DNA from: Armatimonadota bacterium
GTDB taxonomy: Bacteria > Sysuimicrobiota > Sysuimicrobiia > Sysuimicrobiales > Humicultoraceae
DNA: 16,873 nt
NCBI GenBank assembly: GCA_016198805.1
Contig: JACQHU010000121.1
Location: forward strand, 1 to 16,873
Direction of reading: 5' to 3'
The notes under the pieces: model-generated
What the model was told of the DNA's origin: nothing
Seen by the model: the letters and a program-made list of their open reading frames with translations, nothing else
The model's database searches: none
Program-made: the position numbers and the translations under genes
Part shown: positions 7,555 through 15,214 of the stretch, in pieces
Position numbering within the stretch: position 1 is the first letter of the stretch
Layout: each line of letters begins with the position of its first letter

Positions 7555-8664
7555 GTGAGACAGACCAGATTCACGCAGGGGGCGCTCGGCCTGCTGCTCG
7601 CGGGCCTGCTGCTCGCGGGCCTGCTGGCGGCGGTGGCGCTGCCGGGGCACGCCCAGCAGGCGTACTACGCCGGCAAGACCATCGAGATCCTGATCCCGTT
7701 TGGGCCCGGCGGCGGGACGGACATCGAGGCGCGCTTCCTGGCGCCGTTCTTTGAGAAGCATATCGCGGGCAACCCGAAGATCATCATCCGGAACATGCCC
7801 GGCGGGGGCAGCATCCTGGGCGCGAACTGGTACGCGCAGAACGCGAAACCCGACGGCCTGCAGATGCTGGCGACCTCGGGCTCGACCGTCATCCCCTTTA
7901 TCCTGGGCGTGTCGCGGGTGGCATACGAGTTCAGCAAGTGGAAACTCGTGAAGGTGAACGGCGTCGGCGGCGTCGTCTATGTGTCGCCCCGGACCGGCAT
8001 CACCAAGCCTGAGGACCTGCTCAAGCCCGCTACCCCTCTCGTCTACGGCGGGATCGGCGCCACGGCCCTGGACCTGACGACGCTGCTGCTGTTTGAGGTC
8101 CTGGGGATGGACGTCCGGTCGGTGCTGGGCTTTGAAGGGCGCGGCCCGGCCCGCCTGGCCTTCGAGCGCGGTGAAACCAACATCGACTACCAGACCACGC
8201 CTGCGTACCTCACCCAGGTCATCCCGCTGGTCAAGGAAGGCAAGGCCGTTCCCATCATGTCCATGGGATTCATCAACGAGCGGGGCGTGATGGTCCGGGA
8301 TCCGGCGTCCCCCGACCTCCCGACGGCCTACGAAGTTTACCAGATCCTCCACAAGCGCAAGCCCGACGGGCTCCTGCGGTGGAAGGCCTATCAGACCCTG
8401 GTGTCCGCCGGCTTTTCGTATCAGAAGGCCTTCTGGGTGCCCACCGGCACACCGCCGGAGGCGCTGACCGCCCTCAACGAGTCCATCGACAGGATGAATC
8501 GCGACGTCCAGTTCAAGGTGCAGAGCAAGCAGATACTGGAGGGATATACGATCCTCAGGGGCGATCAGACGGAGGCGGCGGTGTTGCGATCGATGCGGGT
8601 CACCCTGGACGTGAAGAAGTTCATCACCGACTTGCTCCAGCAGAAGTACAACGTCCGGCTCTAG
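7555..8664 (+). CDS. tctC: Tripartite tricarboxylate transporter periplasmic binding protein, TctC-like
   Basis: This 369-residue protein begins with a Sec signal peptide: positive MRQTR, a long Leu/Ala-rich core from about 10 to 29, and a likely cut after GHA at residue 33. No lipobox cysteine is present. The mature part carries the TctC (Bug) fold signatures IEILIPFGPGGGTDIEAR at about 43-60, the ligand-carboxylate loop, and NMPGGGSILGANW further on. Such proteins capture di- or tricarboxylates outside the membrane and hand them to TctA/TctB. It is somewhat longer than the usual 320-330 residues; the extra length seems to lie in the C-terminal half. The GTG start at 7555 is preceded by GGGGGTGAT, an acceptable ribosome site. 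The gene sits 21 bp after prpF and 36 bp before the permease. The signal-peptide core contains a tandem 15-bp DNA repeat (separate entry). Confidence 0.88.
   Translation: MRQTRFTQGALGLLLAGLLLAGLLAAVALPGHAQQAYYAGKTIEILIPFGPGGGTDIEARFLAPFFEKHIAGNPKIIIRNMPGGGSILGANWYAQNAKPDGLQMLATSGSTVIPFILGVSRVAYEFSKWKLVKVNGVGGVVYVSPRTGITKPEDLLKPATPLVYGGIGATALDLTTLLLFEVLGMDVRSVLGFEGRGPARLAFERGETNIDYQTTPAYLTQVIPLVKEGKAVPIMSMGFINERGVMVRDPASPDLPTAYEVYQILHKRKPDGLLRWKAYQTLVSAGFSYQKAFWVPTGTPPEALTALNESIDRMNRDVQFKVQSKQILEGYTILRGDQTEAAVLRSMRVTLDVKKFITDLLQQKYNVRL
7591..7620 (+). repeat. Two perfect 15-bp tandem repeats in the tctC signal peptide
   Basis: CTGCTGCTCGCGGGC occurs twice head to tail (7591-7605, 7606-7620), followed by a partial third copy beginning CTGCTG. 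Each unit is five codons and encodes Leu-Leu-Leu-Ala-Gly, so it lengthens the hydrophobic core of the signal peptide without changing frame. Gain or loss of units by slippage would alter the core length in five-residue steps. Confidence 0.85.
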
Positions 8665-8700
8665 CCGGGAGCACAGCCGTGGGCGCCGCGGGGGGATGCC

Positions 8701-10659
8701 GTGACTGAGGCGCTCTCCGCGGCGGTCGCGCTTTTCCTCGACCCCGGCCGGCTGCTGATGATGCTGCTGGGCGTGGGGGTCGGCCTGGTGGTCGGCATCC
8801 TGCCAGGCATGGGCGGAATCGTCACGGTTGCCATCCTGTTGCCGTTCATCACCAGACTGGACCCCTTCGCCAGCCTGGCGATGATCACGGGCGCGCTGGC
8901 CGTGGTCCACACGTCCGATACCATCACCTCGGTGCTCATCGGCGCGCCCGGATCGGCGGCCTCGGTGCCAACCGTCCTCGAGGGATACCCGATGGCCCGG
9001 CAGGGGCAGGCCGCCAGGGCGCTGAGCGCTGCCTACCTCTCATCACTCATCGGCGGTCTCATCGGCGCGCTGGGGCTGACGCTGTCCATTCCCATCGCGC
9101 GGCCGCTGGTGCTCTCGTTCGGCTCACCCGAACTCTTCATGCTCACGGCGCTGGGTGTGTCGTTTGCCGGCAGCCTGCTGGGGAAGGAGCCGCGGAAGGG
9201 CCTCACCGCGGGCCTGCTGGGCCTGCTGCTGGGCGCGGTGGGGCCGTCGCCGGCGGCCGCGGAGGTGCGGTTCGCGTTCAACCAGGTCTACCTGACGGAC
9301 GGCCTGGATCTGGCCATCGTCGCGCTGGGCGCCTTCGGCGTCACGGAGGTCGTCGGGCTCCTGGCGCAGGGCGGGGCCGTGGCGCAGCGGACGGACCTCG
9401 GTCGCGGGTGGGCCCAGGGGCTGCGGGACGTCATCCAGCACCGGTGGCTGGTGCTGCGCGGCTCGCTGATCGGCATGTGGGCGGGTGTGCTGCCGGCGCT
9501 GGGCGCCACCGCGGGCACGCTGATGGCCTATGGGCACGTCGTGACCTCCAGCCGCGACCGGTCTCGATTCGGCAAGGGCGACATCCGCGGCATCATCGCC
9601 CCGGAAGCCGCGAACAACGCGGTCGAAGCGGGCGACCTGGTGCCCACGCTGCTGTTCAGTGTGCCCGGCAGCGCGCCGACCGCCATGATCCTGGGCGCGC
9701 TGCTCGCGTACGGCATCGTGCCCGGCCCCAGGATCGTGACCGAGCATCTGGATCTCATCTACACGATCGTGTGGTCGTTCGCCGCGGCCAACTTCATCGG
9801 TGCGGCCTTCATGTTCGCGGCCAGCCCGCTGCTCGCGAGGCTGACATACGTGTCCTTCAACCGTCTCGCGCCGGGCATCATCCTGGCCATGGTCCTGGCG
9901 GCCTTCCAGGAGAAGCAACACTACGGGGACCTGCTCACGCTCCTGGCGCTGGGCATCCTGGGCTACGTGATGAAGGCCAGCGGATGGCCCCGGGCGCCGC
10001 TGCTGATCGGGTTCGTCCTGGCCGGGCCCCTGGAACGGTACTACTGGCTCACGATCAACCTGTATCTGCACCCGGCCGACTGGCTGATCCGGCCGGGCGT
10101 CATCGTCATCGGCCTGCTCCTGATCGCTCCCTTCGTGGCGGGCGCGATCAAAGCGATCCGGTACCCGACCGCTCCGGAAGTCTCCCCGGCGGAGCGGCCG
10201 CCACGCCGGGTGGCCCCGTTCAGCCTCTTCCTGCTCGGCGTCTTCGCGTACGCCTGGTGGACGGCGCGAACGTTCCTGCCCGGGGCCGAGTTGATGCCCC
10301 TGTCGGTGGCGATCGGCGGGACCCTGCTGTGTGCCGTGCAGATCGTGCAGGAGATGCGGGGCCGCGGCGGGCCCATCGCCGCGGAAGGCGGGACCGAAGA
10401 GGAAGCGCCCTCCGGCGAGGTCGTGCGCCGGGCGGCCGGCTACCTGGCAGGCCTCGCCGGGTACATCGTCTCGGTCTGGCTGGTGGGGATCCGGCTGGCC
10501 TCGGGCCTGTGGGTGCTGGGGTTTCTGCTCCTCGTGGCCCGGCAGCGCTGGCCCGCGGCTCTGCTCTACGCGGCCGCAGCCGTGGCAGGGCTGGAACTCC
10601 TCAGCGGGATTCTGGGCGTCCGGCTGCCGCGTGGAGAACTGCTGACGCTGCTGCGGTAG
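8701..10659 (+). CDS. tctA: Tripartite tricarboxylate transporter permease: TctA with a C-terminal TctB-like domain
   Basis: This 652-residue polytopic membrane protein has residues 1 to about 490 matching TctA, the large permease subunit. GILPGMGGIVTVAILLP (32-48) and GVLPALGATAGTLMAYG (262-278) are the two repeat-related loops of the family. APEAANNAVEAGDLVPTLLF (300-319) and VPGSAPTAMILGALL are its best-conserved block. TctA proteins are normally about 500 aa. Here an extra region from about 505 to 652 has roughly four hydrophobic segments split by a charged linker (551-577), like the small TctB subunit. No separate tctB is found between or near tctC and this gene, so the fusion explains the missing subunit. 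The GTG start at 8701 follows a GGGGGG run. It should import a tricarboxylate delivered by the upstream TctC, probably driven by a Na+ or H+ gradient. Confidence 0.88.
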   Translation: MTEALSAAVALFLDPGRLLMMLLGVGVGLVVGILPGMGGIVTVAILLPFITRLDPFASLAMITGALAVVHTSDTITSVLIGAPGSAASVPTVLEGYPMARQGQAARALSAAYLSSLIGGLIGALGLTLSIPIARPLVLSFGSPELFMLTALGVSFAGSLLGKEPRKGLTAGLLGLLLGAVGPSPAAAEVRFAFNQVYLTDGLDLAIVALGAFGVTEVVGLLAQGGAVAQRTDLGRGWAQGLRDVIQHRWLVLRGSLIGMWAGVLPALGATAGTLMAYGHVVTSSRDRSRFGKGDIRGIIAPEAANNAVEAGDLVPTLLFSVPGSAPTAMILGALLAYGIVPGPRIVTEHLDLIYTIVWSFAAANFIGAAFMFAASPLLARLTYVSFNRLAPGIILAMVLAAFQEKQHYGDLLTLLALGILGYVMKASGWPRAPLLIGFVLAGPLERYYWLTINLYLHPADWLIRPGVIVIGLLLIAPFVAGAIKAIRYPTAPEVSPAERPPRRVAPFSLFLLGVFAYAWWTARTFLPGAELMPLSVAIGGTLLCAVQIVQEMRGRGGPIAAEGGTEEEAPSGEVVRRAAGYLAGLAGYIVSVWLVGIRLASGLWVLGFLLLVARQRWPAALLYAAAAVAGLELLSGILGVRLPRGELLTLLR

Positions 10660-10680
10660 CGGAGGGGACGCGCGAAGTCC

Positions 10681-12240
10681 ATGACAGCCATGCCCGAGGG
10701 AGCGGTCCAGGTCCACGAGGGGGGACGGGGGACGCCCACCCCCCGGTGGGGGAAGGTCATCGACCACACCCGCTGCATCGGGTGTCATGCGTGCACGACT
10801 GCCTGCAAGTCCGAGAACGAGGTCCCACTGTCGGTTACCCGCACCTATGTCAAGGCCGTCGATGTGGGGATCTTCCCGCAGACGCGCCGCGTCTTTCAGG
10901 TGACCCGGTGCAACCAGTGCGACGACGCCCCCTGCGCGACGGCCTGTCCGACGACGGCTATGTACCGCCGGCCGGACGGGATCGTGGACTTCGACAAGAG
11001 CATCTGCATCGGGTGCAAGGCCTGCATGGCCGCCTGTCCCTACGACGCCATCTTCATCAATCCCTTCGACCACTCGGCGGAGAAGTGCAACTTCTGCGCG
11101 CACCGAATTGATGTGGGCCTGGAGCCCGCGTGCGTGGTCGTCTGTCCCACAGAGGCCATCATCGTCGGGGACCTGGACGATCCGACCTCAAGAGTGAGCC
11201 AGATCGTCCACCGCGAACCGGTGACCGTGCGCCGGCCCGAGAAGGAGACGCGCCCCAAGCTCTTCTACAAGGGCGCGCACCAGGCGACCCTCGATCCGCT
11301 GGCGGCGCGACGCCCCGAAGGTGGGCTGTTCATGTGGAGCGAGCAGGGCAGGCTGCCACAGCAGGTCACGTCGGGCCATCCCGGGCCCTGGAACTCGTCC
11401 GCCGCCGCGCTGCTGAGTTATGACGTGCCGCATGTCGCCCCGTGGGACTGGCGGGTGAGCCTGTATACCTGGACCAAGAGCATCGCCGCCGGCGCCTATC
11501 TGGTCCCCCTGCTGCTGATCCTCACCGGATTCCTCACCTGGACGAGTCCGCTCTGGCAATGGGCGGCGCCGGTGCTCGCAGGGAGCTTCCTGGCCGCCAC
11601 CGGCGCGCTGCTGATCTGGGACCTGGGGCATCCCGAGCGCTTCTATTTCATCTTCACGCGGCCGCAGTGGAAGAGCTGGCTGGTCCGCGGCGCGTTCATC
11701 ATCGCGGCCTATGCGCTGGTCCTGGCGTCGCACTTTGCCGCCGGCGTGTTCCGGGCGGATGGCATCCAGCACCTGATGGCCTTCCCGGGCCTCCCGCTGG
11801 GTGTGATGGCGGCCGTCTACACCGCCTACCTGTTCGCGCAGGCCAAAGCCAGAGACCTGTGGCAGAACCCGCTGCTGCCTCCTCACCTCTTCGTCCAGGC
11901 CGTGCTGGTGGGGTCGGCCGCGCTGATCCCGTTTGCTGCCTGGCTGGAGCCGGACGCGGTGCGCCCGCTGCTGTGGCTCCTGGGCGGCGCGTCGCTGGTC
12001 CACCTGCTGATGGTTCTTGGGGAGGTCACCCTAACGCATGGGACCGCGCACGCGCATCTCGCGATCTGGGAAATGGTGCGGGGACGCTATCGGGGATTCT
12101 TCTGGACCGGCGCGCTCTTGGGCAGCCTGGGCATGCTGGCCCCCTGGCTGGAGACCTGGGCCGTCCCGCTGGCGTTGCTGGGGATGCTGAGTTTCGAGCA
12201 CGCGTACGTGCAGGCCGGGCAGTCCGTGCCGCTGGCATAG
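10681..12240 (+). CDS. Fused four-cluster ferredoxin subunit and NrfD-type membrane subunit of a Mo-oxidoreductase
   Basis: This 519-residue protein joins two subunits that are usually separate. Residues 30-165 are a DmsB/NrfC-type electron-transfer domain with 16 cysteines in four motifs: C32-C35-C38-C42, C77-C80-C85-C89, C109-C112-C115-C119 and C136-C139-C151-C155. It should bind four [4Fe-4S] clusters; no position carries the Trp or Asp that makes a [3Fe-4S] site. After a linker of about 90 residues, residues 257-511 form about eight transmembrane segments of the NrfD/PsrC family, marked by KSIAAGAYLVP (267-277), DLGHPERFYFIF (314-325) and a final HAYVQAGQS. NrfD exchanges electrons with quinone. 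There is no Tat or Sec leader, so the FeS domain should remain cytoplasmic. The start is ATG 10681, with GGAGG 15 bp upstream; ATG 10690 is possible. It lies 21 bp after tctA and 55 bp before the catalytic subunit gene. Confidence 0.9.
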   Translation: MTAMPEGAVQVHEGGRGTPTPRWGKVIDHTRCIGCHACTTACKSENEVPLSVTRTYVKAVDVGIFPQTRRVFQVTRCNQCDDAPCATACPTTAMYRRPDGIVDFDKSICIGCKACMAACPYDAIFINPFDHSAEKCNFCAHRIDVGLEPACVVVCPTEAIIVGDLDDPTSRVSQIVHREPVTVRRPEKETRPKLFYKGAHQATLDPLAARRPEGGLFMWSEQGRLPQQVTSGHPGPWNSSAAALLSYDVPHVAPWDWRVSLYTWTKSIAAGAYLVPLLLILTGFLTWTSPLWQWAAPVLAGSFLAATGALLIWDLGHPERFYFIFTRPQWKSWLVRGAFIIAAYALVLASHFAAGVFRADGIQHLMAFPGLPLGVMAAVYTAYLFAQAKARDLWQNPLLPPHLFVQAVLVGSAALIPFAAWLEPDAVRPLLWLLGGASLVHLLMVLGEVTLTHGTAHAHLAIWEMVRGRYRGFFWTGALLGSLGMLAPWLETWAVPLALLGMLSFEHAYVQAGQSVPLA

Positions 12241-12254
12241 TAGGAGGGTGGAGG

Positions 12255-12272
12255 GCCGGTCGCGAGACCGGC
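12255..12272 (+). other. Intercistronic hairpin: 7-bp stem with GCGA tetraloop
   Basis: GCCGGTC at 12255-12261 pairs perfectly with GACCGGC at 12266-12272 across the loop GCGA, which fits the stable GNRA tetraloop pattern. No T-run follows, so it is not an intrinsic terminator. It lies in the 55-bp gap between the FeS-NrfD gene and the catalytic subunit gene, ten bases before the latter's ribosome site. It could stabilise mRNA ends or set the ratio of the two proteins. Confidence 0.5.
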
Positions 12273-12281
12273 GCGGAGTGC

Positions 12282-12286
12282 GGAGG
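12282..12286 (+). promoter_or_regulatory. Ribosome binding site GGAGG deciding the Mo-subunit start
   Basis: GGAGG sits nine bases before ATG 12296. The frame is open back to a GTG at 12248, but that codon directly abuts another AGGAGG with no spacer and would add sixteen arginine-rich residues. The 12296 start is therefore preferred. Confidence 0.75.
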
Positions 12287-12295
12287 CGACGCAGC

Positions 12296-15214
12296 ATGGA
12301 TGTCAGGAACCTGAACCGGCTTGTCAGCGCCGCCCGCCGGGAGGTGGAGTCGCGCGGCGAGACCTTCTACCCGGGGCCGAGCCGCATCCACCTGGCCGCG
12401 TTCCCGCCGAAAGAACGGTGGGACGACTGGGTGGAACTCGACTCCAGAGCCTGGCCGGGCCGGGTGGAGCGGCGCTACATGCTGGTCCCCACCACCTGCT
12501 TCAACTGCGAGTCGGCCTGCGGGCTGCTCGCCTACGTGGACAAAGACACCCTGCAGGTGCGGAAGTTCGAGGGGAATCCCGAGCACCCGGGCTCGCGGGG
12601 GCGCAACTGCGCCAAGGGCCCCGCGACCCTCAACCAGGTCACCGATCCCGACCGCATCCTCTACCCGCTCAAGCGCGCAGGCGCGCGCGGCGAGGGGAAG
12701 TGGGTCCGCGTTTCCTGGGACGAGGCGCTAGACGACATCGCCGCCCGCATCCGCCGCGCGATCCAGGAGGGCCGGCGGACCGACGTCATGTACCACGTGG
12801 GCCGGCCCGGCGAGGATGGCTTCACCGAGCGGGTCCTGGCGGCGTGGGGCGTCGACGGCCACAACTCGCACACCAACATCTGCTCAAGTGGCGGCCGCGC
12901 CGGGTATCACTTCTGGATGGGGCTCGACCGGCCGAGCCCTGATCATGCCAACGCGAACGTCATCCTGCTGGTCAGCGCGCATCTGGAGTCCGGCCACTAC
13001 TTCAACCCGCACGCGCAGCGGGTCATCGAGGGCAAGCAGCGCGGCGCGAAACTCATTGTGTTCGATACGCGGCTGTCCAATACGGCCACCCACGCGGACT
13101 ACTGGATCGCGCCGTATCCCGGCTCGGAGGCGGCCATCTTCCTGGCCATCGCCAACTACCTGATCCAGCACGATCTCTACCACCGCGACTTCGTGCGGCG
13201 CTGGTGGAACTGGCAGGAGTACCTGGCCAGCGAGCACCCGGATGTCGAGCCGACCTTCGAGCAGTTCGAGCGCATGCTCAAAGGACTCTATCGAGACTTC
13301 ACCTTCGAGTTCGCCGCGAAGGAGTCGGGCACGGACGCCGCGGTGCTGGAGGAGGTGGCCCGGGTGGTGGCGTCCGCGGGGACCCGGCTGGCCACGCACA
13401 CCTGGCGGTCTGCCGCCGCCGGGAATCTGGGCGGGTGGCAGGTGGCCCGGACGCTGTTCCTGCTCAACGCCCTGCTCGGCGCCGTGGCCACCGAAGGCGG
13501 CACGTATCCCAACGCCTGGAACAAGTTCGTGCCCAGACCGATCTACATGCCCCCGCACCCTCCGGTCTGGAACAACCTGGCCTGGCCGCCGGAGTATCCG
13601 CTGGGCATCTTCGAGATGTCCCACCTCCTCCCGCACCTGCTCAAGCAGGGACGCGGCCGCCTGGACGTCTACTTTACCCGCGTCTACAACCCGGTGTGGA
13701 CCAACCCCGACGGCTTCGCCTGGATCGAGGTCCTCACCGACGAGCGCCTGATCGGGCTCCACGTGGCGCTTTCGCCCACCTGGAGCGAGACGGCCTTCTT
13801 CGCCGACTACATCCTGCCGATGGGCCACGGCTCCGAGCGCCACGACCTGCACTCGTACGAGCAGTACGACGGCCAGTGGATTGGCTTCCGCCAGCCGGTG
13901 CTCCGTGCGGCGCGGGAGCGGATGGGCGAGCAGATCACCGACACGCGCAAGGCCAATCCTGGCGAGGTGTGGGAGGAGAACGAGTTCTGGATCGCCCTGT
14001 CGTGGCGGATCGATCCCGACGGCTCACTCGGGATCCGACAATACTTCGAATCGAAGGAGCACCCCGGGCAGAAACTCAGCGTCGACGAGTATTACGGCTA
14101 CATCTTCGATCACTCCGTGCCCGGGCTACCCGAACGGGCAGCGGCCGAAGGCGTGAAGCCGCTGGAGTTCATGCGCCGGTACGGCGCATTCGAAGTGCGT
14201 CGCACGATCGGGCCGCTCCACGAAGAGGAAGTCCCCGCCGGCGATCTCCAGGAGATGCGGGTCGATCGGTTCGGCCGCGTCTACAGCGCGGCGCCCGCGC
14301 GTCCTTCACCTAACATCGTGCCTCAGCCGGCGCCGGAGTCGGACGCGGACGGCCGGCGCCCGGTGGGCGTGGACGTGGACGGGAAGGTCCTGCGCGGGTT
14401 CCCGACCCCGTCGGGTCGGCTGGAGTTCTACTCCTCGACGCTGGCCCGGTGGGGCTGGCCCGAATACGCCATCCCCACGTACATCAAGAGCCACATCCAC
14501 CCGGATCACCTCGAACCCGGGCAGATGCCGCTCATTTCGACGTTTCGCCTCCCGATCCAGATTCACACCCGCAGCGCCAACGCCAAGTGGCTGGACGAGA
14601 TCGCACACACGAACCCGCTGTGGATCCACCCGACAGACGCCGCGCGCCTCGGTGTGCGGACCGGCGACCTGGTCCGTGTTGAGACCGAGATCGGCTACTT
14701 CGTGGTGAAGGCGTGGGTGACCGAAGGCATCCGGCCCGGCGTGGTGGCGTGCAGCCACCACATGGGCCGATGGAAGATGTCGGAGGGCGGCCAGCGCCAG
14801 ATGATGGCCACCGTCGCGCTCGAGCGCGGCTCCGGGGGCTGGAAGATGCGCCGGGAGAGAGGCGTCGAGCCGTATGCGTCCAGCGATCCCGACACCGCGA
14901 AGATCTGGTGGACGGATGTGGGCGTGCACCAGAACCTGACCTTCCCGGTGCATCCGGACCCGATCTCAGGCATGCACTGCTGGCACCAGGCCGTGCAGGT
15001 CAGGCGGGCCGATCCGGCGGATCGCGACGGAGACATCGCGGTGGACACCGAGAAGGCGCATCAGGTCTACCTGCAGTGGCTGGCGCACGCGCGGCCCGCG
15101 CCGCGCTTTTCCCCCGACGGCACGCGCCGGCCCTACTGGATGATGCGGCCTCTGCGTCCGACCCGGGAGGCCTACCGGCTTCCTGAGCCCCGCATCCCCA
15201 CCCCGGCCCGCTGA
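12296..15214 (+). CDS. Molybdopterin oxidoreductase catalytic subunit (DMSO reductase superfamily), substrate unknown
   Basis: This 972-residue protein is a large catalytic subunit of the complex iron-sulfur molybdoenzyme family. After a 65-residue leader without a twin-arginine motif comes a [4Fe-4S] site, C68-C71-C75 with C105 (CFNCESAC ... NCAKG), then the Mopterin core: RILYPLKR at 120-127 and VSWDEALDDIA at 139-149. HTNICSSGGRAG at 192-203 is where the Mo/W ligand should lie. Cys196 is the likely ligand, though Ser197/198 cannot be excluded by eye. YPGSEAAIFLAIANYLI (274-290) continues the core. The C-terminal molybdopterin-binding domain (about 745-830) includes LGVRTGDLVRVETEIGYF and GVVACSHHMGRW. 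The family feels familiar from environmental genomes but I know no characterised member. It partners with the upstream FeS-NrfD fusion and is matured by the TorD-like protein, whose ATG overlaps its stop (TGATG). Absence of a Tat signal suggests a cytoplasmic enzyme, as for SoeABC sulfite dehydrogenase or NarG. Confidence 0.88.
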   Translation: MDVRNLNRLVSAARREVESRGETFYPGPSRIHLAAFPPKERWDDWVELDSRAWPGRVERRYMLVPTTCFNCESACGLLAYVDKDTLQVRKFEGNPEHPGSRGRNCAKGPATLNQVTDPDRILYPLKRAGARGEGKWVRVSWDEALDDIAARIRRAIQEGRRTDVMYHVGRPGEDGFTERVLAAWGVDGHNSHTNICSSGGRAGYHFWMGLDRPSPDHANANVILLVSAHLESGHYFNPHAQRVIEGKQRGAKLIVFDTRLSNTATHADYWIAPYPGSEAAIFLAIANYLIQHDLYHRDFVRRWWNWQEYLASEHPDVEPTFEQFERMLKGLYRDFTFEFAAKESGTDAAVLEEVARVVASAGTRLATHTWRSAAAGNLGGWQVARTLFLLNALLGAVATEGGTYPNAWNKFVPRPIYMPPHPPVWNNLAWPPEYPLGIFEMSHLLPHLLKQGRGRLDVYFTRVYNPVWTNPDGFAWIEVLTDERLIGLHVALSPTWSETAFFADYILPMGHGSERHDLHSYEQYDGQWIGFRQPVLRAARERMGEQITDTRKANPGEVWEENEFWIALSWRIDPDGSLGIRQYFESKEHPGQKLSVDEYYGYIFDHSVPGLPERAAAEGVKPLEFMRRYGAFEVRRTIGPLHEEEVPAGDLQEMRVDRFGRVYSAAPARPSPNIVPQPAPESDADGRRPVGVDVDGKVLRGFPTPSGRLEFYSSTLARWGWPEYAIPTYIKSHIHPDHLEPGQMPLISTFRLPIQIHTRSANAKWLDEIAHTNPLWIHPTDAARLGVRTGDLVRVETEIGYFVVKAWVTEGIRPGVVACSHHMGRWKMSEGGQRQMMATVALERGSGGWKMRRERGVEPYASSDPDTAKIWWTDVGVHQNLTFPVHPDPISGMHCWHQAVQVRRADPADRDGDIAVDTEKAHQVYLQWLAHARPAPRFSPDGTRRPYWMMRPLRPTREAYRLPEPRIPTPAR

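Noticed and set aside
9124..11103. Minus-strand open frame of 659 codons
   Set aside because: It is antisense to the TctA permease and the ferredoxin domain. The composition is typical of the complement of G+C-rich membrane-protein codons, with no motif.
9408..11111. Plus-strand frame of 567 codons overlapping tctA and the FeS gene
   Set aside because: It is an out-of-frame reading of two real genes. Residues are scrambled versions with no family signature.
13204..14313. Plus-strand 369-codon frame inside the Mo-subunit gene
   Set aside because: It is an alternate-frame shadow of the molybdopterin subunit, which carries clear motifs in its own frame.
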